From Ciborinia camelliae (taxonomy: Eukaryota; Ascomycota; Leotiomycetes; Helotiales; Sclerotiniaceae): 64,000 nucleotides of DNA. The stretch covers positions 2,024,677-2,088,676 of the forward strand of contig JANPYM010000012.1 of assembly GCA_025890175.1 (NCBI GenBank), written 5' to 3'. The position numbers and the translations under genes are program-made. Numbering within the stretch: position 1 is the first letter of the stretch; every line of letters begins with the position of its first letter. The notes under the pieces were generated by a model that saw only the letters and a list, made by a program, of their open reading frames with translations, was not told the DNA's origin and made no database searches. Shown piece after piece: positions 11,333 through 21,269 of this stretch.

Positions 11333-12172
11333 ATGTCACTACCAACAAACTTCGATACGTACACCCGTCTTCTGATGGAAAACACAAACGTGTGGTCGAT
11401 CTCATTCAACCAATTCCTCAAAACGTTTAATAAAATGACCAAAGATGCGGAGATTTCAGCAAAAGAATGGCGTGAAAATATCTCTGCCCATCTTTCTTCG
11501 CAGACGCTGATTAACCTTGCACCCATCGATCTCCCACCAAAACGGTTGGAGAGATTTGTTACACATTGTCAGAATCTGGTGCACAAGCCAAAGTACGGGG
11601 ATAAAAAGTCGACGATAAAAGTGGTACAGGAGGGATCAATAGAAAGGACCAATATCTCGGAATACCGTGGAGGTCCAATGATCTGGGAAAAGTGTGCTGG
11701 GGGCCCTTTCAAGACTAGTCCTGGTGAAAAACCAAAATTTCATAAGGACAGGCTATTGACGAAGCCACGTGTATTTATGAATTCAAGACCAGGCGTTGCT
11801 GTATCTTCATGGAATAAGAGAGGTATTATACTATTTGGCGGTAGCAAAAGCATGGAGGTTGGCGATGAGGTTATATGTGATGCCGAGGGTAAAACTGTTC
11901 GTGTGTCGGGCTTCGAAGGAGACGGCAGACCATTCTTCGAGATTGATCCGGTGCTCGTGACACATGATCTTAACAAGAAGGAGGTTTGGAAGATGGGATA
12001 TGATGCCAATGGAAAGTGCATCGACGCCCTTTTTGATGAATGTGGGGAGCTTGAAGGCATTTATGAGGGAGGTTATGTTTGGAGCAAATCGACCAAGACC
12101 TACGATGGTTACATTCGAATTGACCAACTTGTGGACAATGATAAGGGTCTACTGGTCGATGATGTCGCGTAG
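11333..12172 (+). CDS. Hypothetical protein with gag-like N-terminal domain
   Basis: Single exon, 279 residues, ATG at 11333. Residues 20-90 resemble residues 30-100 of the gene at 9192: SFNQFLKTFNKM, a Trp at 46, P-I-DLPPK, then FVTHCQNL. The remaining two thirds contain a compact beta-rich-looking region (EVGDEVICDAEGKTVRVSGF) and an acidic end, with no family I recognise. There is no copy of the FMxxHGL module. It sits inside the module cluster and shares its single-exon structure. It may be a relic of, or a host gene derived from, a retroelement Gag, but no protease, RT or integrase follows. Confidence 0.65.
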   Translation: MSLPTNFDTYTRLLMENTNVWSISFNQFLKTFNKMTKDAEISAKEWRENISAHLSSQTLINLAPIDLPPKRLERFVTHCQNLVHKPKYGDKKSTIKVVQEGSIERTNISEYRGGPMIWEKCAGGPFKTSPGEKPKFHKDRLLTKPRVFMNSRPGVAVSSWNKRGIILFGGSKSMEVGDEVICDAEGKTVRVSGFEGDGRPFFEIDPVLVTHDLNKKEVWKMGYDANGKCIDALFDECGELEGIYEGGYVWSKSTKTYDGYIRIDQLVDNDKGLLVDDVA

Positions 12173-13700
12173 TTCATTGACTGTTGGTGCCGCTGAGGAG
12201 GAAAGATCAAAGTGCATAATTCAAGGCAAGGGTCGAGGAAAAGTATAGGATGCGAAGAGAGTTGGTTGCTTTTATGCTATTCTGTTTCATCATTAATCCA
12301 AGATAGACATTCGCTTGAATCAATATTGTACAGAGAGGAAATACATGGCTTATTAACCCGCCAGGCACAAAACCCGCCCCGCGGGTACCCGTTACGCAGC
12401 CTATCGATAGGTATTTGTATATCGACCCAAGAGATCATTTGATTGTTAGATGTAAGTTAAGATGGATTTTCAGAAATTTCATAAGGATATAAGCCTAAGA
12501 GATCCCTTAATTATCGAATCTTGCTTGGAACATTGAAGAGTTTCACAAGACATCTAAGCCTAAGAGACCATCTCCGTACAACTTCGTGATATCGACTTCT
12601 GTGATTGGTCAATAAAGCGAAAGTGGGGTGACCTCCTTTCTGTTCTTTTGCCTCCTGTTGTTATCCCTACACTTAAATTTCGTCTAATTTACACCCATCC
12701 CTCAGAAAACGAAAAATATAAAACGATGAATCAACACTACTTTCTTGCGCATGAATGGGGGTGTGACCATATTCTGTTTTATGACTTTCAGGTACCTGCG
12801 CGGGATGAACCAGAGCCATCGCATTAATCCCGGTGCCATCATCGAGTTATCCTAATCATCCAGGCTCAAATAGAAGATGGAAATGTCCAAGTGAAAACTG
12901 CTGCGGCCAAAGTTGAAGCCTCTATGGTTATTCTATCTGGCGACTGCGGAGATTTTCATCAGGATGGAGAAAGGTGAGAAGAAGGGATTCAAGGTTGCTT
13001 CGGATATGCTTGGGAGAGAATACAAGTGAGCTAATATTGATGCATTCTGGGTTAGGGAAACCGATTTTTCTCGAGATGAGAACCTGGAATTTGCAGGATT
13101 GTCGATGGAGATGATTCGGGAGTTTTTGCGCGCTTTTCTCGTGAGCATTGGGATTAGCAAGAGATGACAGGATGGATGTGAGCGCATGGATAGGAACAAT
13201 CGACTATTAACACCTATAATATTTATTTGAGCCATGATACTGGTGAAACTTCAAGTTGATAAGAAATTGTTATGAATTGGCCAGAGGAAAATTGTCGATC
13301 GAGAAAGGCAGGTGAATGGATTGAATTGGCACCATGAATATAGGGGAGAATCCAGATATTGAATAAAACGAAATCAAATAACAGCCCGATTCAAATTGAA
13401 TGGTGAGAGTGATTTGACTTGGAAGATGATTGAAGTTAGATTATGTTTCATTACACAGGTAACCTGCGAGTGTACAAGAAACCTCTCTCGTAGGAGAAGA
13501 GACCAGACACTTTGAGATGAGACGATTCTTTATGCGAGAAAAATACATATACACAATTCATCTTCCGTTTGTCGCCCAAATGCAACCAATATCTCAAATC
13601 TGAAACCCCCTTTTCACACTTTTTTTCCCGCCAAACCTGAGAATATTCGACTCTACTTATCGCACAAAACTGGTACGCAATTAATCCCAAAATACACCTC
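12173..13700. other. Intergenic, 1.5 kb, with a possible gene remnant at 12868-13170
   Basis: A GC-rich patch with CCGCCCCGCGGGTACCCG lies near 12370. At 12868-13170 (+) coding-like sequence appears in two frames. The second runs from GEKKGF to GISKR and is interrupted once by TGA, just beside a GTGAGC...TTAG pair only about 36 nt apart. I cannot tell a very short intron from decay. Nothing else is supported. Confidence 0.35.
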
Positions 13701-13734
13701 AACCATCGAAATTTCGGAATGGCTTTCGAAATAG

Positions 13735-13962
13735 GAACAAACCCGGCATTTAGTGGGAGATGCAACTTCATCAGCGCCCACCACCCAAACCGAGAAGTTT
13801 GACTATGCAAGCGTTCGCAAGGGCATGGAAGATCTCATAAAATCTTGTGGGTTAAAACTCCAAGATGAAGAGGATTATCAGCTAGTCAAGAAAATTATCA
13901 ACGATATGCGAAAACATGACAAGAAGGATCTTAACTACTGCCAAGAATACCGACGTAGTTGA
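13735..13962 (+). CDS. Short FMxxHGL-module protein lacking an in-frame ATG (cluster member 3)
   Basis: The reading frame is open from 13735 to the TAG-free stop TGA at 13960-13962 and encodes about 69 residues from the GTG at 13753. The module is clear (MEDLIKSCGLKLQDEEDY, then VKKIINDMRKHD), but the segment before MED is about three residues shorter than in other copies. No ATG lies upstream in this frame after the TAG at 13732. An ATG at 13719 in a good context (GGAATGG) is in another frame and would need a frame change of one base to join. Either a 5' exon or frameshift is missing from view, or the gene is a truncated relic. Confidence 0.5.
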   Translation, partial: EQTRHLVGDATSSAPTTQTEKFDYASVRKGMEDLIKSCGLKLQDEEDYQLVKKIINDMRKHDKKDLNYCQEYRRS

Positions 13963-14485
13963 CAGTTTAGCTCCGAGCGATGAAAAAAACCAACCATAGA
14001 GGCCATTAAATTGTCGACCCAAGCCAAATTTCCCTAATCGCACCACCTTCAAGCCATTCCATCTTATTGAGGACGCAAGAAGAATATTTCCGCTAGTTCT
14101 TGAAATCTTGGGATTGATTTTCGAATCACCATCCCGTCAATATAAAAAGAGTGACAACTTAAGAGTGACCATCACGATTGAATTATGGAAATTGCCTACG
14201 GGAAATTAATTTGCCGGCGAACAAACAAGAAGAGAATTTATCAATTTGCTTGTAGCAGATACTCATGATGGTTTCAGCGAATAAGATAAAAAGACGATCC
14301 AAAAAATATGCATGTGGGTATCCGCAGACTGCAGTAACCGCAGTAGCTTAGAGAAATGAGAACAAAAGGCGTTCTCAAACAAAACAAACGAAAATACCAA
14401 CGAACGCACCTTCCATTTTCACATAATAGATACACAACTCGACACTTCCTACTTAAGTGGGTAATCACTCGCAAGAAATTTCAAA
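13963..14485. other. Intergenic, 0.5 kb
   Basis: Spacer between cluster members 3 and 4, holding the promoter of the latter. No motif stands out. Confidence 0.4.
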
Positions 14486-15259
14486 ATGGCCCCTAAAGAT
14501 TTGCACTCCACAGGTTTGCCGCAGACAGAGCAGACCAACAACTCGGGCTATACTCTTATCCATAAGCGTGGCTTTCGCATTATGGAAAAATTCATGGAGA
14601 CTCATGGACTTAGGCCTTGGAACAACGAGAATATCGAAAAAGCCCACCAAATTATCGATAATATACGATCACGCGATACTCAAACATCTGCCGGAGGCTT
14701 TTCTCTAAACCATGACGAGATCTCAGACTATGCTATGATGCGCGAACAAGGCTTCAGTGGAATGAAGGAATTTATGGAGTCTCATGGCCTTAAGCTTGGA
14801 AATGATGAGGATGTCCAAACAGCACACCAGATTATCGACAAGATGCGAGAGTTCGACGAGGAACATAGCAATCTTCCATCCTTCGCTGAACAATCTGACA
14901 ACGCACACGGACAAATTATCGAGTACGAGACGATGCGCGTGTCTGAAAAGCATCGACAGACAATCACTTATGAAGATTTTGATGGCGATAACGAGAGAAC
15001 TGTTATGGGTGGTACAAGTCTGGCTGCGCGACAGGAGGAGGTTTCGCTTGATGTTGGAGACCACATCCCAGATGGATTGGAAGGAGACGGTATCGGCGGT
15101 AGTGATTGGTATCCCCAGGATATCGAAGAAGGTCTCAATGTCCCAGATCTCCAGGATGAAAGTGGTTACAATGGTGAAGACTTTTATGATGAATACGAAG
15201 GATATGATGAAGTTGAGGATGATGGGTATGATTATGATGATGATTATTACTACGACTGA
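14486..15259 (+). CDS. Protein with two tandem FMxxHGL modules and an acidic Tyr/Asp tail (cluster member 4)
   Basis: Single exon, 257 residues, ATG at 14486 (TCAAAATGGCC context). Module copies lie at residues 22-64 (GFRIMEKFMETHGL, AHQIIDNIRSRD) and 82-124 (GFSGMKEFMESHGL, AHQIIDKMREFD). These two copies are the closest pair in the cluster, suggesting a recent internal duplication, and they give the best consensus. The C-terminal third is strongly acidic, ending in a run of Asp and Tyr (YDYDDDYYYD). There is no signal peptide, membrane segment or known domain. Repeated helices plus acid tails suggest a binding or scaffold role, which is inference only. Confidence 0.75.
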   Translation: MAPKDLHSTGLPQTEQTNNSGYTLIHKRGFRIMEKFMETHGLRPWNNENIEKAHQIIDNIRSRDTQTSAGGFSLNHDEISDYAMMREQGFSGMKEFMESHGLKLGNDEDVQTAHQIIDKMREFDEEHSNLPSFAEQSDNAHGQIIEYETMRVSEKHRQTITYEDFDGDNERTVMGGTSLAARQEEVSLDVGDHIPDGLEGDGIGGSDWYPQDIEEGLNVPDLQDESGYNGEDFYDEYEGYDEVEDDGYDYDDDYYYD

Positions 15260-15645
15260 GGGACGTGAAAGCTCGGATGTATTTACCTGTGGTGTTGGGC
15301 TATGAAGGCTCAACAATAGGCATGGGAAACATGGGTACTTAATTAATCCTCAGCATAACATCATTTAGTGAATTAAACTTGTCTGTTGGCCATCTCAACA
15401 CACTCATCATTATTTAATGATACAAGTAGGGATATTGAATTCTTCAAATGAATGATTAATACCGTACATGCGGGGAGTGGCTACCCAGCTTGCACCTTCC
15501 CATCTACGTTTACCGACCTACTTTCTTAAAACGTTTTCCCTTCCCAACCTTTTATTCATCTCCAAACCAAGAACTCGATCCGAATCTGTCTTGATTCTTT
15601 GCAGTATTTACCTTACATACCCCGAATACAACCAATTTCGTAAAG
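15260..15645. other. Intergenic, 0.39 kb
   Basis: Spacer between members 4 and 5. A pyrimidine-rich tract (about 15525-15560) precedes the next ATG. Confidence 0.4.
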
Positions 15646-16140
15646 ATGAGCTCTTCAAACAGTACACCTACGGGTAGACTTTCCGATTCCGCTTGGCTCA
15701 AGAATGGTGGTTGGAAGTCGATGGATCACTTTATGCTTAGCTATAACCTGAGAATCTACGACGAGAAAGACTACGAAGAAGGCAAGAGAATCATCGCGGC
15801 ATTTAGAGCACACGAAGATGAGGAAAAAGAAGCCAATACAAACCAATCCACCGGTATTCAAAACACCTCCCAAAAGACGCAAACAAGCGGGGCGACCGGT
15901 CGTGATGGCGGAGATCATACGGGAAGTGGTTCTGCTAAAGGTGGAAATAATACTTCGGTGGGTAGCAGTGATACTCAGAATAAGACAAACTACAATAATG
16001 GAGGTGTTGAGTTCATGGGCACTTTGCAGGTATTGTGCCTTACACTAAAGAGGCGGTTATTATTATCTGACTCTTGGAACAGGCATACCAATCTTATGGC
16101 AATGGTGGATCGGCGAAAGAATGAAGATGGAATTACATGA
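15646..16140 (+). CDS. Small Ser/Thr/Gly-rich protein with one FMxxHGL-type module (cluster member 5)
   Basis: ATG at 15646 (AAGATGAG context). Read without splicing it gives 164 residues. A plausible 53-nt intron (16030-16082, GTATTG...ACAG, phase 0) would replace the basic tail with a short Gly/Ser-rich end and stop at 16122-16124, giving 141 residues. I favour the spliced form because its tail matches the composition before it. Residues 15-57 are the module in its GW form: GGWKSMDHFMLSYNL, then GKRIIAAFRAHE. The rest is Asn/Gly/Thr/Ser-rich and looks disordered. No known family. Confidence 0.65.
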   Translation: MSSSNSTPTGRLSDSAWLKNGGWKSMDHFMLSYNLRIYDEKDYEEGKRIIAAFRAHEDEEKEANTNQSTGIQNTSQKTQTSGATGRDGGDHTGSGSAKGGNNTSVGSSDTQNKTNYNNGGVEFMGTLQVLCLTLKRRLLLSDSWNRHTNLMAMVDRRKNEDGIT

Positions 16141-16489
16141 TCGTGGTATGGATATGATAGTCTAAAGCGGGATTAGGCAGCGGGCCAAAATTTTCAGAGT
16201 GTGATGTGAGCTAAGAGCTTGGTGCTGACACCAACAGGGTCACGAGTGGTAGATTTTTGATGGTACAAATAATGAAGGAATTATAAAAGTTAATATGAAT
16301 ACTGTATTCTTTCCTCTTTTGGCAGAACTGATCGTGACTACCCAACCCACCCGAAATCCTTACAATAGATCCGCCTCCTAGATCTCTTTCATTTTTCTTC
16401 ACAACAGTTCATTCTTTTACCAATATTTTCATTACAATTTTAACCTGTCATTTTATCATATCCTTAAACATCAAAAACACTCGTTCAAC
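16141..16489. other. Intergenic, 0.35 kb
   Basis: Spacer between members 5 and 6; T-rich stretch at 16385-16450 before the next start. Confidence 0.4.
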
Positions 16490-18043
16490 ATGTCGCTCAC
16501 CGATGCTGTACAGGAAGCTCTCTCGCACGCTCAAAACATGGTTGTCGGGCCCAGCATATACCTAATAGACCGGGATTTTATCTGGCTGGTAACTAATGGC
16601 TGGCCGAATTTACAAACCTTTGTAGCAGAGAACGGCTTTGACATCTACGATTCTGAGCAGATTGACGAAGCGGTCAAAATAATCCAACGCCTTCGATGGT
16701 CCGGTACGAGGCTGGCACGAGTAGGAAGTGTTCTACACGATCCGCTGACAAATTCGCATGTTCCTGTGCAGCTGCTGCCTGAAAGTCAAACTATCGGGCC
16801 TTCGCTTGATATCACTGGTTTTGCGTCGGGCGAAAGTCTATTTATAAAGCCTTTGTCCCATGCTCCTGCTGGCCCATCGATTATCACTCACTATAACGAG
16901 ACCTTGCTCAATGGCCCTATGGAGCCGTCGATTGGAAGTCGATATTTCGAGCCTTTGCTCAGTAATCAAGATAGGAAGGGAAAATCGATCCTAAAAGCAC
17001 CTGGAAACCCTTCACCTGTTCGAGATAGGAAGGGAAAACCGATCCTAAAAGCACCTGGAAACCCTTCAACTGTTCGAGATAGGAAGGGAAAACCGATCCT
17101 AAAAGCACCTGGAAACCCTTCAACTGTTCGAGATATGAAGGGAAAGCCGATCCTAAGAGCACCTGAAAGCCAGTTGCTGTCTTCCAGCCCTTCAATTGTT
17201 CAAGATTGGAAGGGAAAGCCGATCCTAAGAGCACCTGGAAGCCAGTTGCTGTCTTCCAGCCCTTCAATTGTCCAAGATTGGAAGGGAAAGCCGATCCTAA
17301 GAGCACCTGGAAGCCAGTTGCTATCTTCCAGCCCTTCAATTGTTCAAGATTGGAAGGGAAAGCCGATCCTAAGAGCACCTGGAAGCCAGTTGCTATCTTC
17401 CAGCCCTTCAATTGTTCAAGATTGGAAGGGAAAGCCGATCCTAAGAGCACCTGGAAGCCAGTTGCTGTCTTCCAGCCCTTCAATTGTCCAAGATTGGAAG
17501 GGAAAGCCGATCCTAAGAGCACCTGGAAACCCTTCAACTGTCCGAGATATGAAGGAAAAATCAGTACGATTCGACCTTGATGATGGGAATGAACAACCAC
17601 ATGTTGTACAAGAATCAGAAGGTGAAGAACCTGAAAGCGAAGACGGAGGTGTCTCGACTATTCCACTTCCCGATTTTGAAAGCTTCAAATTGAAAACTGA
17701 GAAAATCGAGGAGGGTAAATTTTATACATTAATTCCATCCGGAACATCCGAAACATCAAATCTACTACAAAGTTCTCCGTATTCTCCAACCACCGAACTT
17801 CAACGATCATCCCAGAGTTGTCCAAATGGAAAAGATGCACAAATGAGTCGCAGTCGAGCATCAGAACAGCAGGAACCATTCCAAGACGATTCATTGCAAC
17901 AAAAGCCTGAGAAATCTCAAAGAATTGCTTTGAAGAATTATATAGAATCAAGGAGTTCGAGTCGTAAAAGAGAATTGGATGGTGGAAAATCTGCGAATTC
18001 TTCTGTGGAAAATGCTCCCGAGATTTGTTCCGAGAGTATGTAG
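16490..18043 (+). CDS. Repeat-containing protein with one diverged FMxxHGL module (cluster member 6)
   Basis: Single exon, 517 residues, ATG at 16490. The module lies at residues 30-71 in a diverged GW form (NGWPNLQTFVAENGF, AVKIIQRLR). Residues 161-352 consist of nine tandem units built on D(R/M/W)KGKPIL(K/R)AP. Three units have 18 residues, five have 24 residues (with SQLLSSSPSIVQ), and one final unit again has 18. The units are basic and Pro/Ser-rich. The C-terminal third is acidic, then Ser/Gln-rich and disordered-looking. No signal peptide or membrane segment. The role is unknown; the KGKPIL(K/R)AP units could be short linear binding motifs. Confidence 0.7.
   Translation: MSLTDAVQEALSHAQNMVVGPSIYLIDRDFIWLVTNGWPNLQTFVAENGFDIYDSEQIDEAVKIIQRLRWSGTRLARVGSVLHDPLTNSHVPVQLLPESQTIGPSLDITGFASGESLFIKPLSHAPAGPSIITHYNETLLNGPMEPSIGSRYFEPLLSNQDRKGKSILKAPGNPSPVRDRKGKPILKAPGNPSTVRDRKGKPILKAPGNPSTVRDMKGKPILRAPESQLLSSSPSIVQDWKGKPILRAPGSQLLSSSPSIVQDWKGKPILRAPGSQLLSSSPSIVQDWKGKPILRAPGSQLLSSSPSIVQDWKGKPILRAPGSQLLSSSPSIVQDWKGKPILRAPGNPSTVRDMKEKSVRFDLDDGNEQPHVVQESEGEEPESEDGGVSTIPLPDFESFKLKTEKIEEGKFYTLIPSGTSETSNLLQSSPYSPTTELQRSSQSCPNGKDAQMSRSRASEQQEPFQDDSLQQKPEKSQRIALKNYIESRSSSRKRELDGGKSANSSVENAPEICSESM
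16970..17545 (+). repeat. In-frame coding minisatellite, nine units of 54 or 72 bp
   Basis: Units start at 16970, 17024, 17078, 17132, 17204, 17276, 17348, 17420 and 17492. The first three and the last are 54 bp, and the five in between are 72 bp. Neighbouring 72-bp units differ by only one or two bases (for example ctgtc/ctatc), showing recent unequal exchange or slippage. All unit lengths are multiples of three, so the frame is kept; for the same reason other frames also stay open across the array. Confidence 0.9.
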
Positions 18044-19452
18044 ATTGAGACATTCTTTGAAGGGATGAAAGAAAGAGCTTAGTCTTTTTATCATTGATAT
18101 CAAGGATGAGATTTCAAGTTGAAGTATATTTTGACTGAGTTGACAATAAGCGCTATGGATATAGCAGTGGGAAGTTGGAAAGGTCTTTCGTGCATAAGTT
18201 ACACTGGTGCACCGCAGCGAAAGCGAATACTTGTTAATAAGCAGAGGAAAATTAGAAAAATGAATCCCAGCGCATAAATGCGAGTATTATTACGAAAAGA
18301 GAAATAATTGAGTTTTTCAAAATCGTGAAATTTTCCGTGTATTGAATACGTTTCGAGAAATCCGAAAAACTGGTCTTCATAGTGGTATATAATTCCATCC
18401 GGTCGAGTAAGGATGCATGATTTCAAGGAAGATGAAAGTGTGCACGATCTATCTGCCCTACGCCCCAATGTGCGTGAACATTCCTTCATGCACAAGGCTA
18501 AATTGAAAAGACATTTACGCTCCCCATACTCTTTCCATTGCGAGTGTTCCATTTCAGAGGATTACCCAATTTCACTACATCCTCAAAATTTATCTACCGC
18601 ATACCACTACCGGACTTAATGTCATGATTTTTGAATCCGGGCTTCTGTGAGTAGTTGAAACGAAGATATTGTCAAAATTCAAAGGCTTCTGGCGAAGTAA
18701 CCAGCCCCTTCTGTATTCTTCTTAATAAAGGGAGTGATCTCAAACCCCACTAACTTTCGCCTGAATAAGCTTCTTTCCTTTCCATTTGTCATACATTCAG
18801 ACCCATCTACCTTCTATCGAAGACTTCCAATGTGGATAATGGTGAAATACCGGATGGTAAATTAGCCATCAGTCTATTCCTTGAAGGTTATCTGAAAACA
18901 AAATCAGGTCACACAAAATGAAGTCACGCAACAGTCTCCTACCCACAACTTTCAACTAATACGCCACAGCATATTCCATGTGTAAGATTCGCATATTCTT
19001 ATTTGTCTGGAATGGTACATCTAGCAGTAGATACCATATGTTGCCACATCGTCTGTCTATATTGTTAACAAAAATCCCGAAATTCTTGAGAAACTGCGTA
19101 CAGAAGATGACTTAGTTTTAGGAAACGATCTTGGGAATCAGAATCAATACTACATAAACTATTTCTGGTCTAGAACTATACCGTGGCAATTCTGGCATTC
19201 AACTTCTACTATTTCCATAATATCAAGATTCAAGGAACACAGATTTTATAGGATAACTAATTGGGTAGATGGTTGACTCTACGGCGATATATTACCATCT
19301 AGCATTTTTTTCTTTTTCCGAAATGCCTTCGTCTGTAAAGACCACGACCAGTATCCCCTTTGACTTCCCGCGAGAACCATTCTCATGGAACCCCTCTCGC
19401 TTAGAATTTTATCTCCCACACTGTACCAATAAGCGCATCGTTAACCGACCAC
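18044..19452. other. Intergenic, 1.4 kb
   Basis: Contains a 117-codon minus-strand open frame (18199-18552) with a hydrophobic C terminus but no recognisable motif and no splice or context support. I do not call it a gene. Confidence 0.4.
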
Positions 19453-20010
19453 TTAAACCATCGGAACCCCCTCGGAGTTCGCACACCACCACATCCACAG
19501 CCCGAACAACATGACATAACCCGTCATTCTCAACCTATACCTCAAATCTCCTAATCGCATACACCACATAGTCATCAAATCAAACACCAGTAGTAGGAAG
19601 CACCTCCCCAACACAAGAATTTCCGCTGCAATGAATCTTTTTTTGGAGCCCAACAAATAGCCGCCAATGGCACGAATGAGTTCACGTAACGCCCATCCAA
19701 AAGTGGCAACAACTATAATGGTAATCACTTCCTGGAGATCGTCTCTGGTGAAAGTCAAAATTATAGATCGGGGGGTCAGAAAGAAGTTCAACCGCGGTTT
19801 ACTGTGATTCCTGTCGGGCGGTTGACGGTTTCTGATCGCGCGTGCGTCCTGAGCTCGTTCTATGGCGAGTTCGTGAGCATATTGTGATATGGCTAGACCC
19901 AGATATCCTTGCCGGATCATACGGAGTCTATTCTCCCTGTCTTGTAGATATCCTTGCTGAGCTCTACGGATTATATTCAATCTGTGTTGCAGTTGGTGCA
20001 AGCTAGGCAT
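19453..20010 (-). CDS. Small hypothetical membrane protein
   Basis: Single-exon ORF of 185 residues with ATG at 20010. The N-terminal 65 residues are Arg/Gln-rich and probably helical, with a near-repeat of IIRRAQQGYL and MIRQGYLGLA. Hydrophobic segments at about residues 94-120, 127-150 and 162-176 predict two or three membrane spans. No family recognised and no FMxxHGL module. It lies within the module cluster but on the opposite strand. The composition argues for a real protein, but it could also be a chance ORF. Confidence 0.45.
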   Translation of the reverse strand: MPSLHQLQHRLNIIRRAQQGYLQDRENRLRMIRQGYLGLAISQYAHELAIERAQDARAIRNRQPPDRNHSKPRLNFFLTPRSIILTFTRDDLQEVITIIVVATFGWALRELIRAIGGYLLGSKKRFIAAEILVLGRCFLLLVFDLMTMWCMRLGDLRYRLRMTGYVMLFGLWMWWCANSEGVPMV

Positions 20011-21269
20011 TTTGATGAATCCTTTTTGTTTTTCGAGAGTATGTATGTTGTTTCTTCAGAAGACGTGTCTTTGGAAGGAATCTTTGTTCAATAAAACCTT
20101 AAATGCCTGTATTGACTATGTACGGCAGGAACGATCTTAGAGGTTCTTATCGAGAGCATGTCAACCGGAGTTGGTATGGTTTCCGAGAGAACGTGATAGA
20201 AGTACCACTTGGAGATGAATAATGGTATGGTCTACGGGTACAATTTACCGTAGTATCAATGTTGAAAAACAGACCACTTCGTTGTTTCAATCGCCGCTTC
20301 GTGTGCCGAAATTTCTCCACAATGCTAAGTCATTCCGATATCAAAACATAGAGTTTTATCCCCCCAAAGAACTCGGTGATTGACGCGAATATAATGAAAT
20401 GGAAGGGAGGGAGCTTCTTTAAAATAGATAAGTTGATATTGTGGCTGGTGGGCGGTTCATGAAAGTAAGGAAAGAGACTGAATCACTGAAATGAGATATA
20501 AGTATGGGAAGTAGACAAACAAATGACCAGAGCATCTATTTCATAGTACCTAAGCCCCCTCTACAATTATCATCCCTCTCACGCTATAAATCTCATCAAA
20601 CCTTTCATAATCATCCTTCACATCAAATTCCCTAATCATCAACCCTCAAATAACTGCCAATTCATTCATCACCATCTCAATGACATCATGATCTCACCAA
20701 AATAACTTCCCCCTTTGCCTACATCAGACAAATTATTACCTAAAATGATTTTGAATGCCGAATCCAAGTACTTATGAAAAAAGAAATTCTTTGCATCCTA
20801 GATCCTTAATCAGCAACCTTGAATATTCTAACAGAAAAATTGCAAAGTAAAGTGAATAATGATAATAGAAAGGAATTATAAGGGCCTCAAAATGAAATAG
20901 GGTTTTTTACTTCACTATTATAATCTACATCAATTAACACCACACTGTTTCTAATATTGTTACTTGACCATTTGTGGCCTATCATAATGCCATGAATAAT
21001 GGCAGTTGATAGCATTAAGTGAATCCAACTTCTCACTTGCTCAAACAGTCCTTCTTAATATAGAAGCGCTTCTCCATGTCGGATAACTAGGCTTCTTCCA
21101 CATCAACCTCAGATATTCACAAGATCACCAGCAATCATCTCACAATCTACTTACGATCCATGAAAGTCCTCACAGCCTTTATTATTCCCCGACAAACTTT
21201 CCAATAACAAATGAAGAAATTCAGACACCCAGAGACACCACAACAACATAGACGAAATTTTCTGCGACA
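20011..21269. promoter_or_regulatory. 1.26-kb divergent intergenic region before cluster member 7
   Basis: AT-rich spacer holding the promoters of the minus-strand membrane protein and of the gene at 21270. No specific element is recognised. Confidence 0.35.

Noticed and set aside
16959..17600. Minus-strand open frame of 213 codons with a regular repeat (and a second plus frame)
   Set aside because: It is the shadow of the in-frame minisatellite: all unit lengths are multiples of three, so every frame stays open.
18199..18552. 117-codon minus ORF with hydrophobic end
   Set aside because: No family, no module copy, no promoter or splice evidence; probably chance.
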